Below, piece by piece: positions 25,679 to 34,872 of a DNA stretch of 64,000 bases (position 1 is its first letter; each line of letters opens with the position of its first letter). The translations under genes were made by a program, and so were the position numbers. Source of the stretch: Rhizobium sp. Root482 (GTDB lineage Bacteria; Pseudomonadota; Alphaproteobacteria; Rhizobiales; Rhizobiaceae); assembly GCF_001426565.1 (NCBI RefSeq), contig NZ_LMFA01000020.1, forward strand, positions 277,360 to 341,359, given 5' to 3'. The notes under the pieces are model-generated. The model was given only the letters and a program-made list of their open reading frames with translations. It ran no database searches and was not told the origin of the DNA.

Positions 25679-28483
25679 TCATTGTCCGAGCCGTTCGAGC
25701 AGGGCGGGAATATGCACCTGGTCGGCCTTGTAGTTGCCGGTCAGCATATACATCATGATGTTGACGCCTGAGCGGAAGGCGAGTTCGCGCTGATGCTCGT
25801 CCGGCGGCACCGTCGGCAGGAGCGGCACGCCATTGATGTCGATCGCCCAGGCGCCGGCAAAGTCATTGCCGGTGATCATGATCGGCGACACGCCATCGCC
25901 GGAACGGGCGGGCCGGCCGGCCGGCTGGGAGGCGTTGTCGGGCTGCGCCTCGATCCACAGCGGGCTGCCGCTATAGCGTCCCGGAAAGCTGGACAGGAGA
26001 TAGAAGGATTTGGTCAGCACATTGTCGATCGGCACCGGTTCCAGCGGCGGGATGTCGAGATCGGCAAGGATAGCCTGCAGCCGCTCGCCGTTCGGGCTGG
26101 TGCCGGAACCGGGTTCGAGCGATGAGAACTGGTCGCGCGTGTCGAACAGCACCGTGCCGCCGGAGCGCATATAGGCATCGACCCGGCTGATCGCCTCCTG
26201 GCTCGGCATCGGCGCGGTGGCGGACACCGGCCAGTAGATCAGCGAATAGAAGGAGAGTTCGTCCGAGCCGATATCGAGGCCAACGGGGGCGCCGGGCTCC
26301 AGCGTGGTGCGGTAGGTGAGGAAATCGGTCAGGCCCGCAAGGCCGCGCTCCGACAGACGGTCGACCTCGGCCTCGCCGGTGATCACATAGGCAAGATGGG
26401 TCTTGTCCAGCCGTTCGAAGATGACATCGTCGCCGGGCTTGCTGTCGTCGGCAAGCGAGGAGCCGGGTGTAGCCACAAGCGCTCCCACGGCAAGTGCCAA
26501 AAGGACGGTTGCCGCCGCCGGCATTCGCCGCCGCGCAAAGGCGCCGCCCATGAACAGCACGATCGCCGAATCGATCAGGAGCAGGATGAAGGCGAAGGTC
26601 AGCAGGGCCGGCTTCAGCGACCAGGCCTCGGCGCCGATCAGCGGCTCCACGGTATAGGGCATGGGCAGGCCGGCCGCCTCGAGCGGCTTCAACTCGGTCT
26701 CGGGGGGCATGAGGTTGAGCGCGGTAAATCCTTCCTGCGAGCCGTAGAGGCCAGGCGGATGCTCGGCGCTGGAGACGGGGACCGTTCCGGCATTGATCTC
26801 CAGCGGCCGTGCCTTGCCGGTTTCGCTGACAAGAACGCCATCGGCATTGAGCAGCCGGTAGGGCGCAAGCGTCTGGCCCTTGCCGGTCTCGTCTCCCGTC
26901 ACGCCGCCGCTGCGCGACAATTGCACGCTGCGGCGCAACATCTCGACGAAATCGCCGGAGATCGGCAGGTTCGACCAGGTTGCCTCGGCGCTGACATGGA
27001 ACAGGATGATCCGGCCGGAGCCTTGCGTCTTCGTGGTCACCAGCGGCGTTCCGTCGGCAAGGCTTGCCCAGGTGCGCGCGGAGAGATCGGCGGTGGGCTC
27101 GGCCAGCACCTGGCGGCGAACCAGGATGTTTTCCGGGCGCGGCATGCCGGCAAAGGGGCTGAGTGCCGGATAGGCGGCCAGCGGCTGCGGCTCCGACCAG
27201 GACATGGCGCCGCCGAGCGCCCGTTCGCCCTGGCGAAGCGTCACCGGCACCAGCGGATCATCAGCCGGGGCGGCGGCAAGGCGCGGCCCGGCGAAGCGGA
27301 CCAGCGTGCCGCCATTCTCGATCCATTTGAGAACCGGCGCATAGGTCTGTTCCGGCAGGCGGCCGATATCGGCCATGATCAACATGGAGGGTTTTTGCGC
27401 CAGAAGCTCGGGGATGGAGATCGCCAGGTCGGCCTCGTTGGGCTGGATGAGGTCGGCATAGGGGGCGAGCGCCCGGTTGATGTAATAGAGCGGCGACAGG
27501 AGCGGCTGCGACTGGTCGCGCGCCTCGCCGCTGAGCAGCGCCACGCGGCGGCGGCGGAAGCCGTCGTCGAGCAGGAACGTTCCCCCCGCCGTCGCCGCGC
27601 CGTCGATGGCGATGCGGGCGAAATCGTTGCGCAGTTCGAACGGAGCCGCAAGCCTGCCCTTGGCAAGACCTTCGCCGGCGGCAAAGGCGAGCGTGCCATT
27701 GGCGATCGCCCGGCCGCGCGTGTCATAGGCGGTGATCGGCAGGGTCCGCGCACCGGTGGTTTCCAGCCGGCTGGCGCTGACCACCATGGATTCCGCGTCA
27801 TTGGTTGAACCGGTGATCGCCACGGCCTGGTTGCCGTCACCCTCGATCAGCCTGAAACCGGCGGGTGAGAGTGCCGCAAGCCCGGCCATGATCCCGTCGC
27901 CGCCATCCATGCCGTCGGAGAGAAAAGCGAGCGTTCCGGGCGCTGTTCCGTCGAGGCCGGTCGCCAGCGCCTCGAGCGCCCGCTTGCGGTCAGGCCGCAG
28001 CGGTTGCGGCGCGGCCGCGGTCAGCCGGTTGCGGGCGGTGGTCGCCGATCCTAGCGCGGCATTGTGCTCGGTGTCGGCGGTGAAGACGACCGACACCGGC
28101 AGGTCGCGCGCCTGCGCATCCTCGATCAGCGCGTCGGCGGTTTCCACCCGCCGTTCCCAATCGCTGGCCGTCGCCCAGCCATTGTCGATCACCAGCGCCA
28201 GCGGGCCGTCGGTCGAGAGCGTGTTGGCGCGTGGATTGAGGACCGGCTCGGCAATGGCGAGGATGATGGCAGCCGCCATCAGCATGCGCAGCAGCGTCAG
28301 CCACCAGGGGCTTTTCGAGGGCGTCTCCTCGCGCTTCAGAACGCCGGCAAGGATTCTGAGCGGCGGAAACACTTCCGTCACCGGCTTGGGCGGCGTCATG
28401 CGCAACAGCCACCAGATGGCGGGCAGGGCGACCAGCGCCGCCAGCATCATCGGATTGGCAAAGATGAAGGGCAAGAGGCTCAC
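25679..28483 (-). CDS. DUF4159 domain protein with BatA-like N-terminus
   Basis: 934 residues. Residues 1-90 are the aerotolerance-regulator/BatA N-terminal type (ANPMMLAALVALPAIWWLLRMTPPKP, then WWLTLLRMLMAAAIILAIAEPVL) with two membrane helices. A VWA-like middle and further C-terminal helices (LLTFAFILLLIDSAIVLFMGG) follow, and the end is a DUF4159 domain (GGTVLFDTRDQ; LTKSFYLLSSFPGRY). The frame is open to 29134, but the start is GTG 28483, overlapping the DUF58 stop as GTGA, which yields MSLLPFIFANP. Together with MoxR and DUF58 it would form a membrane chaperone or envelope-maturation system (inference from family context). Confidence 0.85.
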   Translation of the reverse strand: MSLLPFIFANPMMLAALVALPAIWWLLRMTPPKPVTEVFPPLRILAGVLKREETPSKSPWWLTLLRMLMAAAIILAIAEPVLNPRANTLSTDGPLALVIDNGWATASDWERRVETADALIEDAQARDLPVSVVFTADTEHNAALGSATTARNRLTAAAPQPLRPDRKRALEALATGLDGTAPGTLAFLSDGMDGGDGIMAGLAALSPAGFRLIEGDGNQAVAITGSTNDAESMVVSASRLETTGARTLPITAYDTRGRAIANGTLAFAAGEGLAKGRLAAPFELRNDFARIAIDGAATAGGTFLLDDGFRRRRVALLSGEARDQSQPLLSPLYYINRALAPYADLIQPNEADLAISIPELLAQKPSMLIMADIGRLPEQTYAPVLKWIENGGTLVRFAGPRLAAAPADDPLVPVTLRQGERALGGAMSWSEPQPLAAYPALSPFAGMPRPENILVRRQVLAEPTADLSARTWASLADGTPLVTTKTQGSGRIILFHVSAEATWSNLPISGDFVEMLRRSVQLSRSGGVTGDETGKGQTLAPYRLLNADGVLVSETGKARPLEINAGTVPVSSAEHPPGLYGSQEGFTALNLMPPETELKPLEAAGLPMPYTVEPLIGAEAWSLKPALLTFAFILLLIDSAIVLFMGGAFARRRMPAAATVLLALAVGALVATPGSSLADDSKPGDDVIFERLDKTHLAYVITGEAEVDRLSERGLAGLTDFLTYRTTLEPGAPVGLDIGSDELSFYSLIYWPVSATAPMPSQEAISRVDAYMRSGGTVLFDTRDQFSSLEPGSGTSPNGERLQAILADLDIPPLEPVPIDNVLTKSFYLLSSFPGRYSGSPLWIEAQPDNASQPAGRPARSGDGVSPIMITGNDFAGAWAIDINGVPLLPTVPPDEHQRELAFRSGVNIMMYMLTGNYKADQVHIPALLERLGQ

Positions 28484-29400
28484 AGCTGGCCTCCATGGGT
28501 GGCGCGCGCCGGCAGGCCGGAGAGATACATATGGATTGCCACCAGCGCCTCGGAAGCGAGATGGTCGGTGCGGTGCGGCGTAAATGTCCAGCCGAGATGG
28601 CGCAAAGTCTCGCCAAGGCTGTCGCGGCGCGCGACATAGGCGCGGCGGTAATCGTCGCGCAGCGTCTCGGCGCGCCCGGCGGTCAGCTTCTGGCCGGTTT
28701 CCGGATCTGTGAATTCGGTGCGCCCGGCATAGGGAAAGCTTTCCTCCGCCGGATCGGCGATCTCGACTACATGGCCGCGCAGGCCTCGGCGGGCAAGCGG
28801 CGAGAGCTCGGCCATGATGCTGTCGGCCGGATCGAGAAAATCGCCGATCAGAACCAGGTCGCTGGCGCCGCGGATCATGCCGGTCTGCGGCAGGCCGCCG
28901 GAGAGCGGCGTGTGCATCAGCGCGGTTGCCAGCCGCTCGGCCGCATTGCGGGCCGAAACCGGCTCCATGACGCCGGGGCAGCCGATGCGCTCGCCGGAGC
29001 GGGCGAGGATTTCGGCCAGCGCCAGCATCAGCACCAGGGCGCGGCTCTCCTTGGACACAGCGGCGAATTTCGATTTGTACATCATCGACGGCGAGAGGTC
29101 GGCCCAGAGCCAGATCGTGTGGGCCGCCTCCCATTCGCGGTCGCGCACATAGGTATGGTCGTCGCGGGCCGAGCGGCGCCAGTCGATGCGCGACAGGCTT
29201 TCGCCATCGCTATAGGGCCGGAACTGCCAGAAATTCTCGCCGATGCCGCGCTTGCGCCGGCCATGCCAGCCGGAGATCACCGTATTGGCGATGCGTTTCG
29301 CCTCGACCATGCAGTCCGGGATCAGCCGGGCACGGCTCTGCGCCCGGGAAAGAACCTCACCCGACGGCGTTTTTTCGACGATCTGCCCTATCGAGGCCAT
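28480..29400 (-). CDS. DUF58 domain protein
   Basis: 306 residues with the DUF58 signature RRKRGIGENFWQFRPYSDGESLSRIDWRRSARDDHTYVREWE-like core, then a VWA-type fold (LWADLSPSMMYKS) whose DLSPS resembles a MIDAS DxSxS. DUF58 proteins pair with MoxR ATPases. ATG 29400 directly abuts the MoxR stop codon with no spacing, and its own stop overlaps the DUF4159 start, so expression is tightly coupled. Cytosolic, with no membrane helix. Confidence 0.9.
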   Translation of the reverse strand: MASIGQIVEKTPSGEVLSRAQSRARLIPDCMVEAKRIANTVISGWHGRRKRGIGENFWQFRPYSDGESLSRIDWRRSARDDHTYVRDREWEAAHTIWLWADLSPSMMYKSKFAAVSKESRALVLMLALAEILARSGERIGCPGVMEPVSARNAAERLATALMHTPLSGGLPQTGMIRGASDLVLIGDFLDPADSIMAELSPLARRGLRGHVVEIADPAEESFPYAGRTEFTDPETGQKLTAGRAETLRDDYRRAYVARRDSLGETLRHLGWTFTPHRTDHLASEALVAIHMYLSGLPARATHGGQL

Positions 29401-30417
29401 TCACTGTCCCTTGGCTTGGCTGACCAGACCGGCGATCACATCGCGCACCGTCATGCCTTCGGCCCGTGCCGCGAAAGTGAGCGCCATGCGGTGCTGGAGA
29501 ACCGGTTCGGCCAGCGCCATGATATCGTCGATGGATGGGGCGAGCCTGCCGTCATAGAGCGCGCGGGCGCGGGCGCACAGCATCAGCGACTGGCCGGCGC
29601 GCGGGCCGGGGCCCCAGGCGACATTCTTGTCGGTGGCGGCATTGCCGTTGCCGGGGCGGGCCGAGCGGACCAGCGACAGGATGGCGTCGACCACCTTTTC
29701 GCTGACCGGCATCTGGCGGATCAACTGCTGGATATCCTGGAGCTGGCGGGCATTGATGACGCCGCGTGCGCCGGATTCCTGCATGCCGGTGGTCTCGAGC
29801 AGGATCTGCCGCTCGGCGGCAAGCTCGGGATAGCCGACATCGACCTGCATCAGGAAGCGGTCGAGCTGCGCCTCGGGCAGGGGATAGGTGCCTTCCTGCT
29901 CCAGCGGGTTCTGCGTGGCGAGAACATGGAAGGGCCGCGGCAGATCGTTGCGCTGGCCGGCAACCGTCACATGATATTCCTGCATGGCCTGCAGGAGCGC
30001 CGATTGGGTGCGCGGGCTGGCGCGGTTGATTTCGTCGGCCATCAGCAATTGCGCGAAGATCGGCCCCGGCACGAAGCGGAAGGAGCGGCGACCGTTCTCG
30101 TCCTGGTCCATCACCTCGGAGCCCAGAATATCCGAGGGCATCAGGTCGGGGGTGAATTGAATGCGGCTGGAATTGAGGCCAAGAACGGTGCCGAGCGTCG
30201 AGACCAGCTTGGTCTTGGCAAGGCCGGGAACGCCGACCAGCAGCGCATGGCCGCCGGAAAGCACGGCAAGCAGCGTCTGCTCGACCACGTTTTCCTGGCC
30301 GAAGATCACCTTGCCGACTTCCTTGCGAATGAGCGCGATCTCGTCCAGCGCCTTTTCCGCCGCGGCGATGATGGCCTTGTCATCGACGGCGCCGTCCTTC
30401 GTCTTCATTACATTCAT
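29401..30417 (-). CDS. MoxR-family AAA+ ATPase
   Basis: 338 residues: Walker A VGVPGLAKTKL, Walker B LLMADEINRASPRTQSALLQAMQE, sensor 1 VLATQNPLEQEGTYPLPEAQLDRF. These are diagnostic of MoxR chaperone-type ATPases. The frame is open to 30456, but ATG 30417 has GGGAG 8 bases upstream. It is the first gene of a four- to five-gene minus-strand operon with DUF58, DUF4159, a large membrane protein and a GNAT. The promoter must lie in the 166-base divergent region shared with the DUF1285 gene. MoxR/DUF58 systems assist maturation of metal enzymes or envelope complexes; the client here is unknown. Confidence 0.93.
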   Translation of the reverse strand: MNVMKTKDGAVDDKAIIAAAEKALDEIALIRKEVGKVIFGQENVVEQTLLAVLSGGHALLVGVPGLAKTKLVSTLGTVLGLNSSRIQFTPDLMPSDILGSEVMDQDENGRRSFRFVPGPIFAQLLMADEINRASPRTQSALLQAMQEYHVTVAGQRNDLPRPFHVLATQNPLEQEGTYPLPEAQLDRFLMQVDVGYPELAAERQILLETTGMQESGARGVINARQLQDIQQLIRQMPVSEKVVDAILSLVRSARPGNGNAATDKNVAWGPGPRAGQSLMLCARARALYDGRLAPSIDDIMALAEPVLQHRMALTFAARAEGMTVRDVIAGLVSQAKGQ

Positions 30418-30583
30418 CGCCTGTCTCCCTTGGCCGCCGGCGGTGGCGATTCGCAAAAAGCGCGCATTCCGTCCGTGTTTTTCAATCTAAGCCCCACCCG
30501 GTGGCTGACAAGCCGCCCGTGACGCACTATCTCGTGAGCCAATGCCCGATAAAACGCAACATAAAGCCAAACGGGACGGAACA

Positions 30584-31207
30584 ATGGCGGATGCTCAGAC
30601 AGACGAGACAGGCAGCGCTGCGGGACTGGCGGCGCTGATCGCGCGCGCGGCCGCGCAAACCAATGGCAAGGACAAGGGGCCGCCGCCCGTCGAACGCTGG
30701 AATCCGCCCTTCTGCGGCGATATCGACATGGAAATCCGTTCCGATGGCACCTGGTTCTATATGGGCTCGCCGATCGGCCGGCAGCCGCTCGTCCGGCTGT
30801 TTTCCACCGTGCTGCGCAAGGACGAGGATGGCCGCACCTATCTCGTCACGCCTGTGGAAAAGCTCGGGATCCGCGTCGTCGATGCGCCCTTCGTCGCCGT
30901 TGAGATGAATGTGTCCGAGCGGGAGGGCGAGCGGGTCATCACCTTCCGCACCAATGTCGGCGATATTGTCGAGGCCGGGCCGGAGCATCCGTTGCGCTTC
31001 GTCGTCCATGGCGAAAACAACGAGCTGAAACCCTATCTGCATGTGCGCGGCCGGCTGGAAGCGCTGGTTTCGCGCGCCGTCATGTATGATCTCGTCGCGC
31101 TTGGCGAAACCGTCGATGTCGATGGCATCTCGATGTTTGCCCTGCGTTCCGGCGGACAGGTGTTTCCCGTCATGCCGGCGGGTGAGCTGGAAGCGCTGTC
31201 TTCATGA
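30584..31207 (+). CDS. DUF1285 family protein
   Basis: 207 residues. The core PPVERWNPPFCGDIDMEIRSDGTWFYMGSPIGRQPLVRLFSTVLRKDEDGRTYLVTPVEK is characteristic of DUF1285, a small beta-rich family of unknown function. A longer start at 30542 is possible, but ATG 30584 has a purine-rich GGGACGGAAC just upstream. Its stop overlaps the start of the Nudix gene (ATGA), which itself overlaps cca, making a three-gene coupled operon divergent from moxR. Confidence 0.85.
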   Translation: MADAQTDETGSAAGLAALIARAAAQTNGKDKGPPPVERWNPPFCGDIDMEIRSDGTWFYMGSPIGRQPLVRLFSTVLRKDEDGRTYLVTPVEKLGIRVVDAPFVAVEMNVSEREGERVITFRTNVGDIVEAGPEHPLRFVVHGENNELKPYLHVRGRLEALVSRAVMYDLVALGETVDVDGISMFALRSGGQVFPVMPAGELEALSS

Positions 31208-31836
31208 CGGATATGCTGTTTACCGCCGATGAATTCCGCCGGCGCGCCTTCAGTCAATCGGGCAATCCGGTCGAGGAGGCCTGGCGCGAGCATGGCGATT
31301 TCCTGCTCAATCCCGATGCCGTGCCCTATCTGGAAACCCTGAAGCTGCGCGATGCCGCCGTGCTGGTGCCGGTCGTCGACGAGGGCGCCGATGCACGGGT
31401 GATCTTCACCCAGCGCACCATCACGCTGCGCAAGCATTCCGGCCAGGTTGCCTTTCCGGGCGGCGCCGTCGATCCTGAGGACGAAACCCCGGAAATTGCC
31501 GCCTTGCGCGAAACCGAGGAAGAGATCGGCCTCGATCGCCGCTTCGTCGAGACCGTCGGGCGGCTGCCCTATTACATGGCGATGTCGGGTTTCCGCATCA
31601 CGCCGGTGCTCGCCGTGGTGCAGCCCGGTTACGAGATCGTCCCCAATCCGGCCGAGGTCGATGCGGTTTTCGACGTGCCGCTGTCCTTCCTGATGAACCC
31701 CGACAATCACGGCCGCGGCCAGGCCACATGGAAGGGCGCCGAGCGGCATTTCTACAGCATGCCCTATGGCGAGCGGAATATATGGGGCATTACGGCGGGC
31801 ATTGTCCGCATGTTGTATGAAAGGCTTTATGCATGA
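31204..31836 (+). CDS. CoA pyrophosphatase (NudL/YeaB-type Nudix hydrolase)
   Basis: 210 residues. The UPF0035 signature TITLRKHSGQVAFPGG precedes the Nudix box GGAVDPEDETPEIAALRETEEEIGL; together they mark the CoA-pyrophosphatase subfamily, which splits CoA to 4'-phosphopantetheine and 3',5'-ADP. Cytoplasmic. ATG 31204 overlaps the DUF1285 stop and its stop overlaps the cca start, both by 4 bases. The pairing with CCA-adding enzyme recurs in rhizobia as I remember, but has no clear metabolic reason. Confidence 0.92.
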   Translation: MTDMLFTADEFRRRAFSQSGNPVEEAWREHGDFLLNPDAVPYLETLKLRDAAVLVPVVDEGADARVIFTQRTITLRKHSGQVAFPGGAVDPEDETPEIAALRETEEEIGLDRRFVETVGRLPYYMAMSGFRITPVLAVVQPGYEIVPNPAEVDAVFDVPLSFLMNPDNHGRGQATWKGAERHFYSMPYGERNIWGITAGIVRMLYERLYA

Positions 31837-33083
31837 CCTCCGTTGCCTCCGAAACATGGTTTTCGGCGCCCGCGCTGCGGCGCGTCTTCGATCTCCTGAA
31901 TGCCGATGGCGGCGAGGTCCGCGTCGTCGGCGGTGCGGTGCGCAACAGCCTGATGGGGCTGGCGGTCGCCGATATCGACATGGCGACGACGCTCCTGCCG
32001 GAAGAGGTCGTCGCGCGGGCAAAAACGGCCGGCATCAAGTCTGTCCCGACCGGGATCGCGCATGGCACGGTGACGCTGGTGATCGACGGCATGCCCTTCG
32101 AAGTCACCACCCTTCGCCGCGACGTGGAGACGGATGGCCGCCATGCCGAGGTCGCCTTCGCCACGGACTGGCGGGTGGATGCCGAGCGTCGCGACCTCAC
32201 CATCAACGCGCTCTATGCCGATTCGAGCGGCGCGGTGATCGATCTCGTCGGCGGTCTCGCCGATATCGAAAAACGCAATATCCGCTTCATCGGCAATGCC
32301 GCCGAGCGCGTCGCGGAAGATTATCTGCGTGTGCTGCGCTTCTTCCGCTTCTTTGCCCATTACGGTGCCGGCCGGCCGGATGCCGACGGATTGCGCGCCT
32401 GCGCACAGGCGCGCAGCAAATTGTCCGGCCTGTCGGCCGAGCGCGTCTGGTCCGAGATGAAGAAACTGCTGTCGGCACGAGATCCCGGCCGGGCGCTCCT
32501 GTGGATGCGGCAGGCGGGTGTGCTCACCGAAATCCTGCCGGAAAGCGAGAAATGGGGTATCGACACCATTCCGGCGCTGGTCGCTGCCGAACAGGCCTTC
32601 GGCTGGTCGCCCGATCCGCTCCTGCGGCTTGCCGCCATCGTTCCGCCGGATGCGGAGCGGCTGGAGGCGATGGCAAAACGGTTGCGGCTGTCGAAGGCCG
32701 AGGCGGCGCAACTTGCGGCCTGGGGAAAGGCGCCCCGCCTGCCGGACACGATCGCCGACACGGCCTTCGACCGGTTGCTTTACAGGCACGGAAGGCAGGG
32801 GCTGGCAACGTTCCTGCAACTGGCGCTGGCGACATCAAGGCAGAAATCGGAAAACGACCCGGCGCAATTGCCGGAGACGGCGCGACTGCATCGCCTGTTC
32901 ACGCGGGCGGAAAAATGGCACAAACCGGTCTTCCCGCTGACGGGCGCCGATGTGCTGGCGCTCGGCATTCCGGCCGGGCCACGGATCGGGGAAATGCTCG
33001 GCGAAATCGAGCAGCGCTGGGTGGAAGGGAATTTCAACGCGGACCGGGCAACGCTCATTGCCCGGCTCCAGTCGATGGCCTGA
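31833..33083 (+). CDS. cca: CCA tRNA nucleotidyltransferase / poly(A) polymerase family protein
   Basis: 416 residues of class II nucleotidyltransferase: VRVVGGAVRNSLMGLAVADIDMAT (G..R and DxD active site), RRDLTINALYAD (ribose/base motif), then the AEDYLRVLRFFRFFAHYG neck and a helical body. It adds or repairs the 3' CCA of tRNA; poly(A) polymerase activity cannot be ruled out, but no other candidate is present here. Last gene of the DUF1285 operon, with a 4-base overlap upstream. Confidence 0.92.
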   Translation: MTSVASETWFSAPALRRVFDLLNADGGEVRVVGGAVRNSLMGLAVADIDMATTLLPEEVVARAKTAGIKSVPTGIAHGTVTLVIDGMPFEVTTLRRDVETDGRHAEVAFATDWRVDAERRDLTINALYADSSGAVIDLVGGLADIEKRNIRFIGNAAERVAEDYLRVLRFFRFFAHYGAGRPDADGLRACAQARSKLSGLSAERVWSEMKKLLSARDPGRALLWMRQAGVLTEILPESEKWGIDTIPALVAAEQAFGWSPDPLLRLAAIVPPDAERLEAMAKRLRLSKAEAAQLAAWGKAPRLPDTIADTAFDRLLYRHGRQGLATFLQLALATSRQKSENDPAQLPETARLHRLFTRAEKWHKPVFPLTGADVLALGIPAGPRIGEMLGEIEQRWVEGNFNADRATLIARLQSMA

Positions 33084-33099
33084 TCTGAGGGATCCGACC

Positions 33100-33285
33100 T
33101 CAGGCCGCCTGGCTTTCTTCGACGATCCGAACCTTGATATTATCGATCATGTTCTCGCGGATCAGCGTTTCTCCGTGCGCCTGGCGCATATGATCGACAG
33201 TGCGTCGCACCACCTCGGCGTCGTTATCGGCCCGGGTGTGCCAGGCGCATCCGGGAACGAGAGAACCGCATTCGAACAATCGCAT
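33100..33285 (-). CDS. DUF1059 family small protein
   Basis: 61 residues. The pattern FECGSLVPGCAWHTRADNDAEVVRRTVDHMRQAHGETLI, with two Cys and two His, is that of DUF1059, a possible small metal-binding protein of unknown role. The frame is open to 33477, but ATG 33285 has a strong AGGAGGAAG just upstream on the minus strand, which decides the start. A single gene, convergent with cca. Confidence 0.85.
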   Translation of the reverse strand: MRLFECGSLVPGCAWHTRADNDAEVVRRTVDHMRQAHGETLIRENMIDNIKVRIVEESQAA

Positions 33286-33585
33286 GATGCTTCCTCCTTG
33301 CGTTGGTCGCCCACCTGAAACTCGTGCCAAACGGTGGACTGCCGGTCCAGTATAACCGGAAACCGCCTTCAATGGTTCCTCAAATCGACCTTTTTGGCTC
33401 GACCGGCCGATCAGGTGGCGCTTGAGGCCGGGTTTTATCGTCTCGACATGGTCACGAACCTTCCCCGGGAGGGCCACATTGTCGCCCGATCCTTCCCTGA
33501 CCCTTCGCCTGGGATCAAATCCCTTCGGACGGGTGGCGTAGGCCGCCCGAGAGGCCCAAGGCCCGAGAAAGACCTAAGGAAGGAC
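33286..33585. other. Intergenic region with no feature recognised
   Basis: 300 bases between the DUF1059 gene (minus) and the DUF4168 gene (plus). It should contain both promoters, but no convincing hexamer pair, operator, leader ORF or strong hairpin could be picked out by eye. Confidence 0.5.
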
Positions 33586-34026
33586 ATGCCTATGACCATA
33601 CGCCACATGCCCGTTGCAGCGCTCGGCGCTGCCGCATTGAGCCTGATCGTCATCAATGCACCGGCTTTCGCCCAGACCGCAGCCGAGCCGCAGGCAAGCC
33701 AGCCGGTACAGGGCCAGCCGGCACAGGGCCAGCCGGTGCAGAGCCAGGCGCCCGCCATCAGCGACCAGAAACTGGAGGCTTTCGCGGTCGCCTATCTGCA
33801 GGTCGACAAGGTCCGCAAGGATTTCGCCGCCAAGATCGGCGCCGAGGAGGACAAGGTGGCAAAGCAGAAGCTCCAGAACGAGGCCAACAAGCAGATGATC
33901 AGCGCCGTCGAGACATCGCCGGACATGTCGCTCAACGAGTACAAGACGATCATCACCGCCGCGCAGTCCGATCCGGACGTTGCCCGGAAAGTCCAGGAAA
34001 AGCTGAAGACCACGACCGGCCAGTAG
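33586..34026 (+). CDS. DUF4168 family exported protein
   Basis: 146 residues: signal peptide ([22 protein letters not shown]), a Gln/Pro repeat linker ([14 protein letters not shown], from near-identical 15-base DNA units) and a C-terminal DUF4168 helical domain ([50 protein letters not shown]). Periplasmic; function unknown. ATG 33586 and 33592 each have an AAGGA at workable distance. The linker DNA is prone to slippage and may vary in length between strains. Strong terminator downstream. Confidence 0.83.
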   Translation: MPMTIRHMPVAALGAAALSLIVINAPAFAQTAAEPQASQPVQGQPAQGQPVQSQAPAISDQKLEAFAVAYLQVDKVRKDFAAKIGAEEDKVAKQKLQNEANKQMISAVETSPDMSLNEYKTIITAAQSDPDVARKVQEKLKTTTGQ

Positions 34027-34040
34027 CGCCACGGAAAACG

Positions 34041-34085
34041 AACGGCAAGCGGGACGGAAGGGCTGTCGTCCCGCCTGCCGTTTCT
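34041..34085 (+). terminator. Terminator after the DUF4168 gene
   Basis: A 16-bp stem with one mismatch, 34041-34056 with 34067-34082, followed by TTCTC. It lies 14 bases after the stop codon. Confidence 0.82.
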
Positions 34086-34202
34086 CATGGCGCTGTTTCG
34101 CAGGCCAGCTTCGCTTGCCGCGTCAGAAACTCCTATAGAGTTTTCAGGCTTTGGTGCTATGCCTTCGCTCTCTTTGAAGCGTCGAAAGGCATGCCGCCCA
34201 CC

Positions 34203-34748
34203 ATGAGCTCTTCCCTCAACCAAGACCTGATCGCCTCGATCCGCAACATCCCGGATTATCCGAAGCCCGGCATCATGTTCCGCGATATCACCACGCTGCT
34301 CGGCAATCCCCGCGCCTTCCGCCGGGCGATCGACGAACTGGTGCATCCGTTTGCCGGAACGAAGATCGACAAGGTTGCCGGCGTCGAGGCGCGCGGCTTC
34401 ATTCTTGGCGGCGCGATGGCGCATCAGATGTCGGCCGGTTTCGTGCCGATCCGCAAGAAGGGCAAGCTGCCGCACGATACGGTGCGCATCGCCTACAGCC
34501 TGGAATATGGCGTCGACGAGATGGAAATGCACCGTGACGCGATCAAGCCCGGCGAAAAGGTGGTTCTGGTAGATGACCTGATCGCCACCGGCGGCACGGC
34601 CGAAGGGGCGACGAAACTTCTGCAGCAGATGGGCGCCGATATCGTCGCCGCCTGTTTCATCATCGACCTGCCGGACCTCGGCGGCCGCCGCAAGCTCGAG
34701 GCGCTCGGCGTCGAGGTGCTGACGCTGGTCGAATTTTCCGGGCACTAA
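34203..34748 (+). CDS. apt: Adenine phosphoribosyltransferase
   Basis: 181 residues, the family's usual length. Converts adenine + PRPP to AMP (purine salvage). The PRPP-binding motif [17 protein letters not shown] and the adenine-side motifs ([33 protein letters not shown]) are intact. ATG 34203 gives the standard N-terminus; an in-frame ATG at 34191 would add four residues. A single gene followed by a RIME-like repeat. Confidence 0.96.
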   Translation: MSSSLNQDLIASIRNIPDYPKPGIMFRDITTLLGNPRAFRRAIDELVHPFAGTKIDKVAGVEARGFILGGAMAHQMSAGFVPIRKKGKLPHDTVRIAYSLEYGVDEMEMHRDAIKPGEKVVLVDDLIATGGTAEGATKLLQQMGADIVAACFIIDLPDLGGRRKLEALGVEVLTLVEFSGH

Positions 34749-34749
34749 A

Positions 34750-34849
34750 GCATGTCGCGCAAAAGTGTGCAGCGGTTTTGCGACAACGACATGCGTAGAA
34801 ACAAAGACTTCAAGTGCGGAAGCGAATCCGAAGGATCGCGACGCGCTTA
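34750..34849. repeat. RIME-like palindromic intergenic repeat, copy 1
   Basis: About 100 bases in the gap between convergent apt and the MaoC operon. The first palindrome has GCATGTCG (34750-34757) / CGACATGC (34787-34794) around CGCAAAA (34758-34764) / TTTTGCG (34776-34782). A second, less perfect palindrome follows (GCGGAAGCG... to CGCGCTT). Size, two-palindrome build and sequence fit the Rhizobium-specific RIME1 element as described in the literature. A related copy lies at 47389-47482. Confidence 0.8.
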
Positions 34850-34872
34850 AGATGAGTGCGGCGTGCCGATGC

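Noticed and set aside
23599..25758. A 719-residue plus-strand frame antisense to the large membrane protein
   Set aside because: Same shadow effect; Arg/Gly/His-rich with no recognisable domain, while the minus-strand frame has membrane helices and operon context.
28484..29134. Upstream extension of the DUF4159 frame by 217 residues
   Set aside because: It lies wholly within the DUF58 gene in another frame; GTG 28483 gives the family N-terminus and a GTGA overlap.
33078..33106. Hairpin between cca and the DUF1059 gene as a shared terminator
   Set aside because: Two competing short stems without a T-run on either strand; too weak to list.
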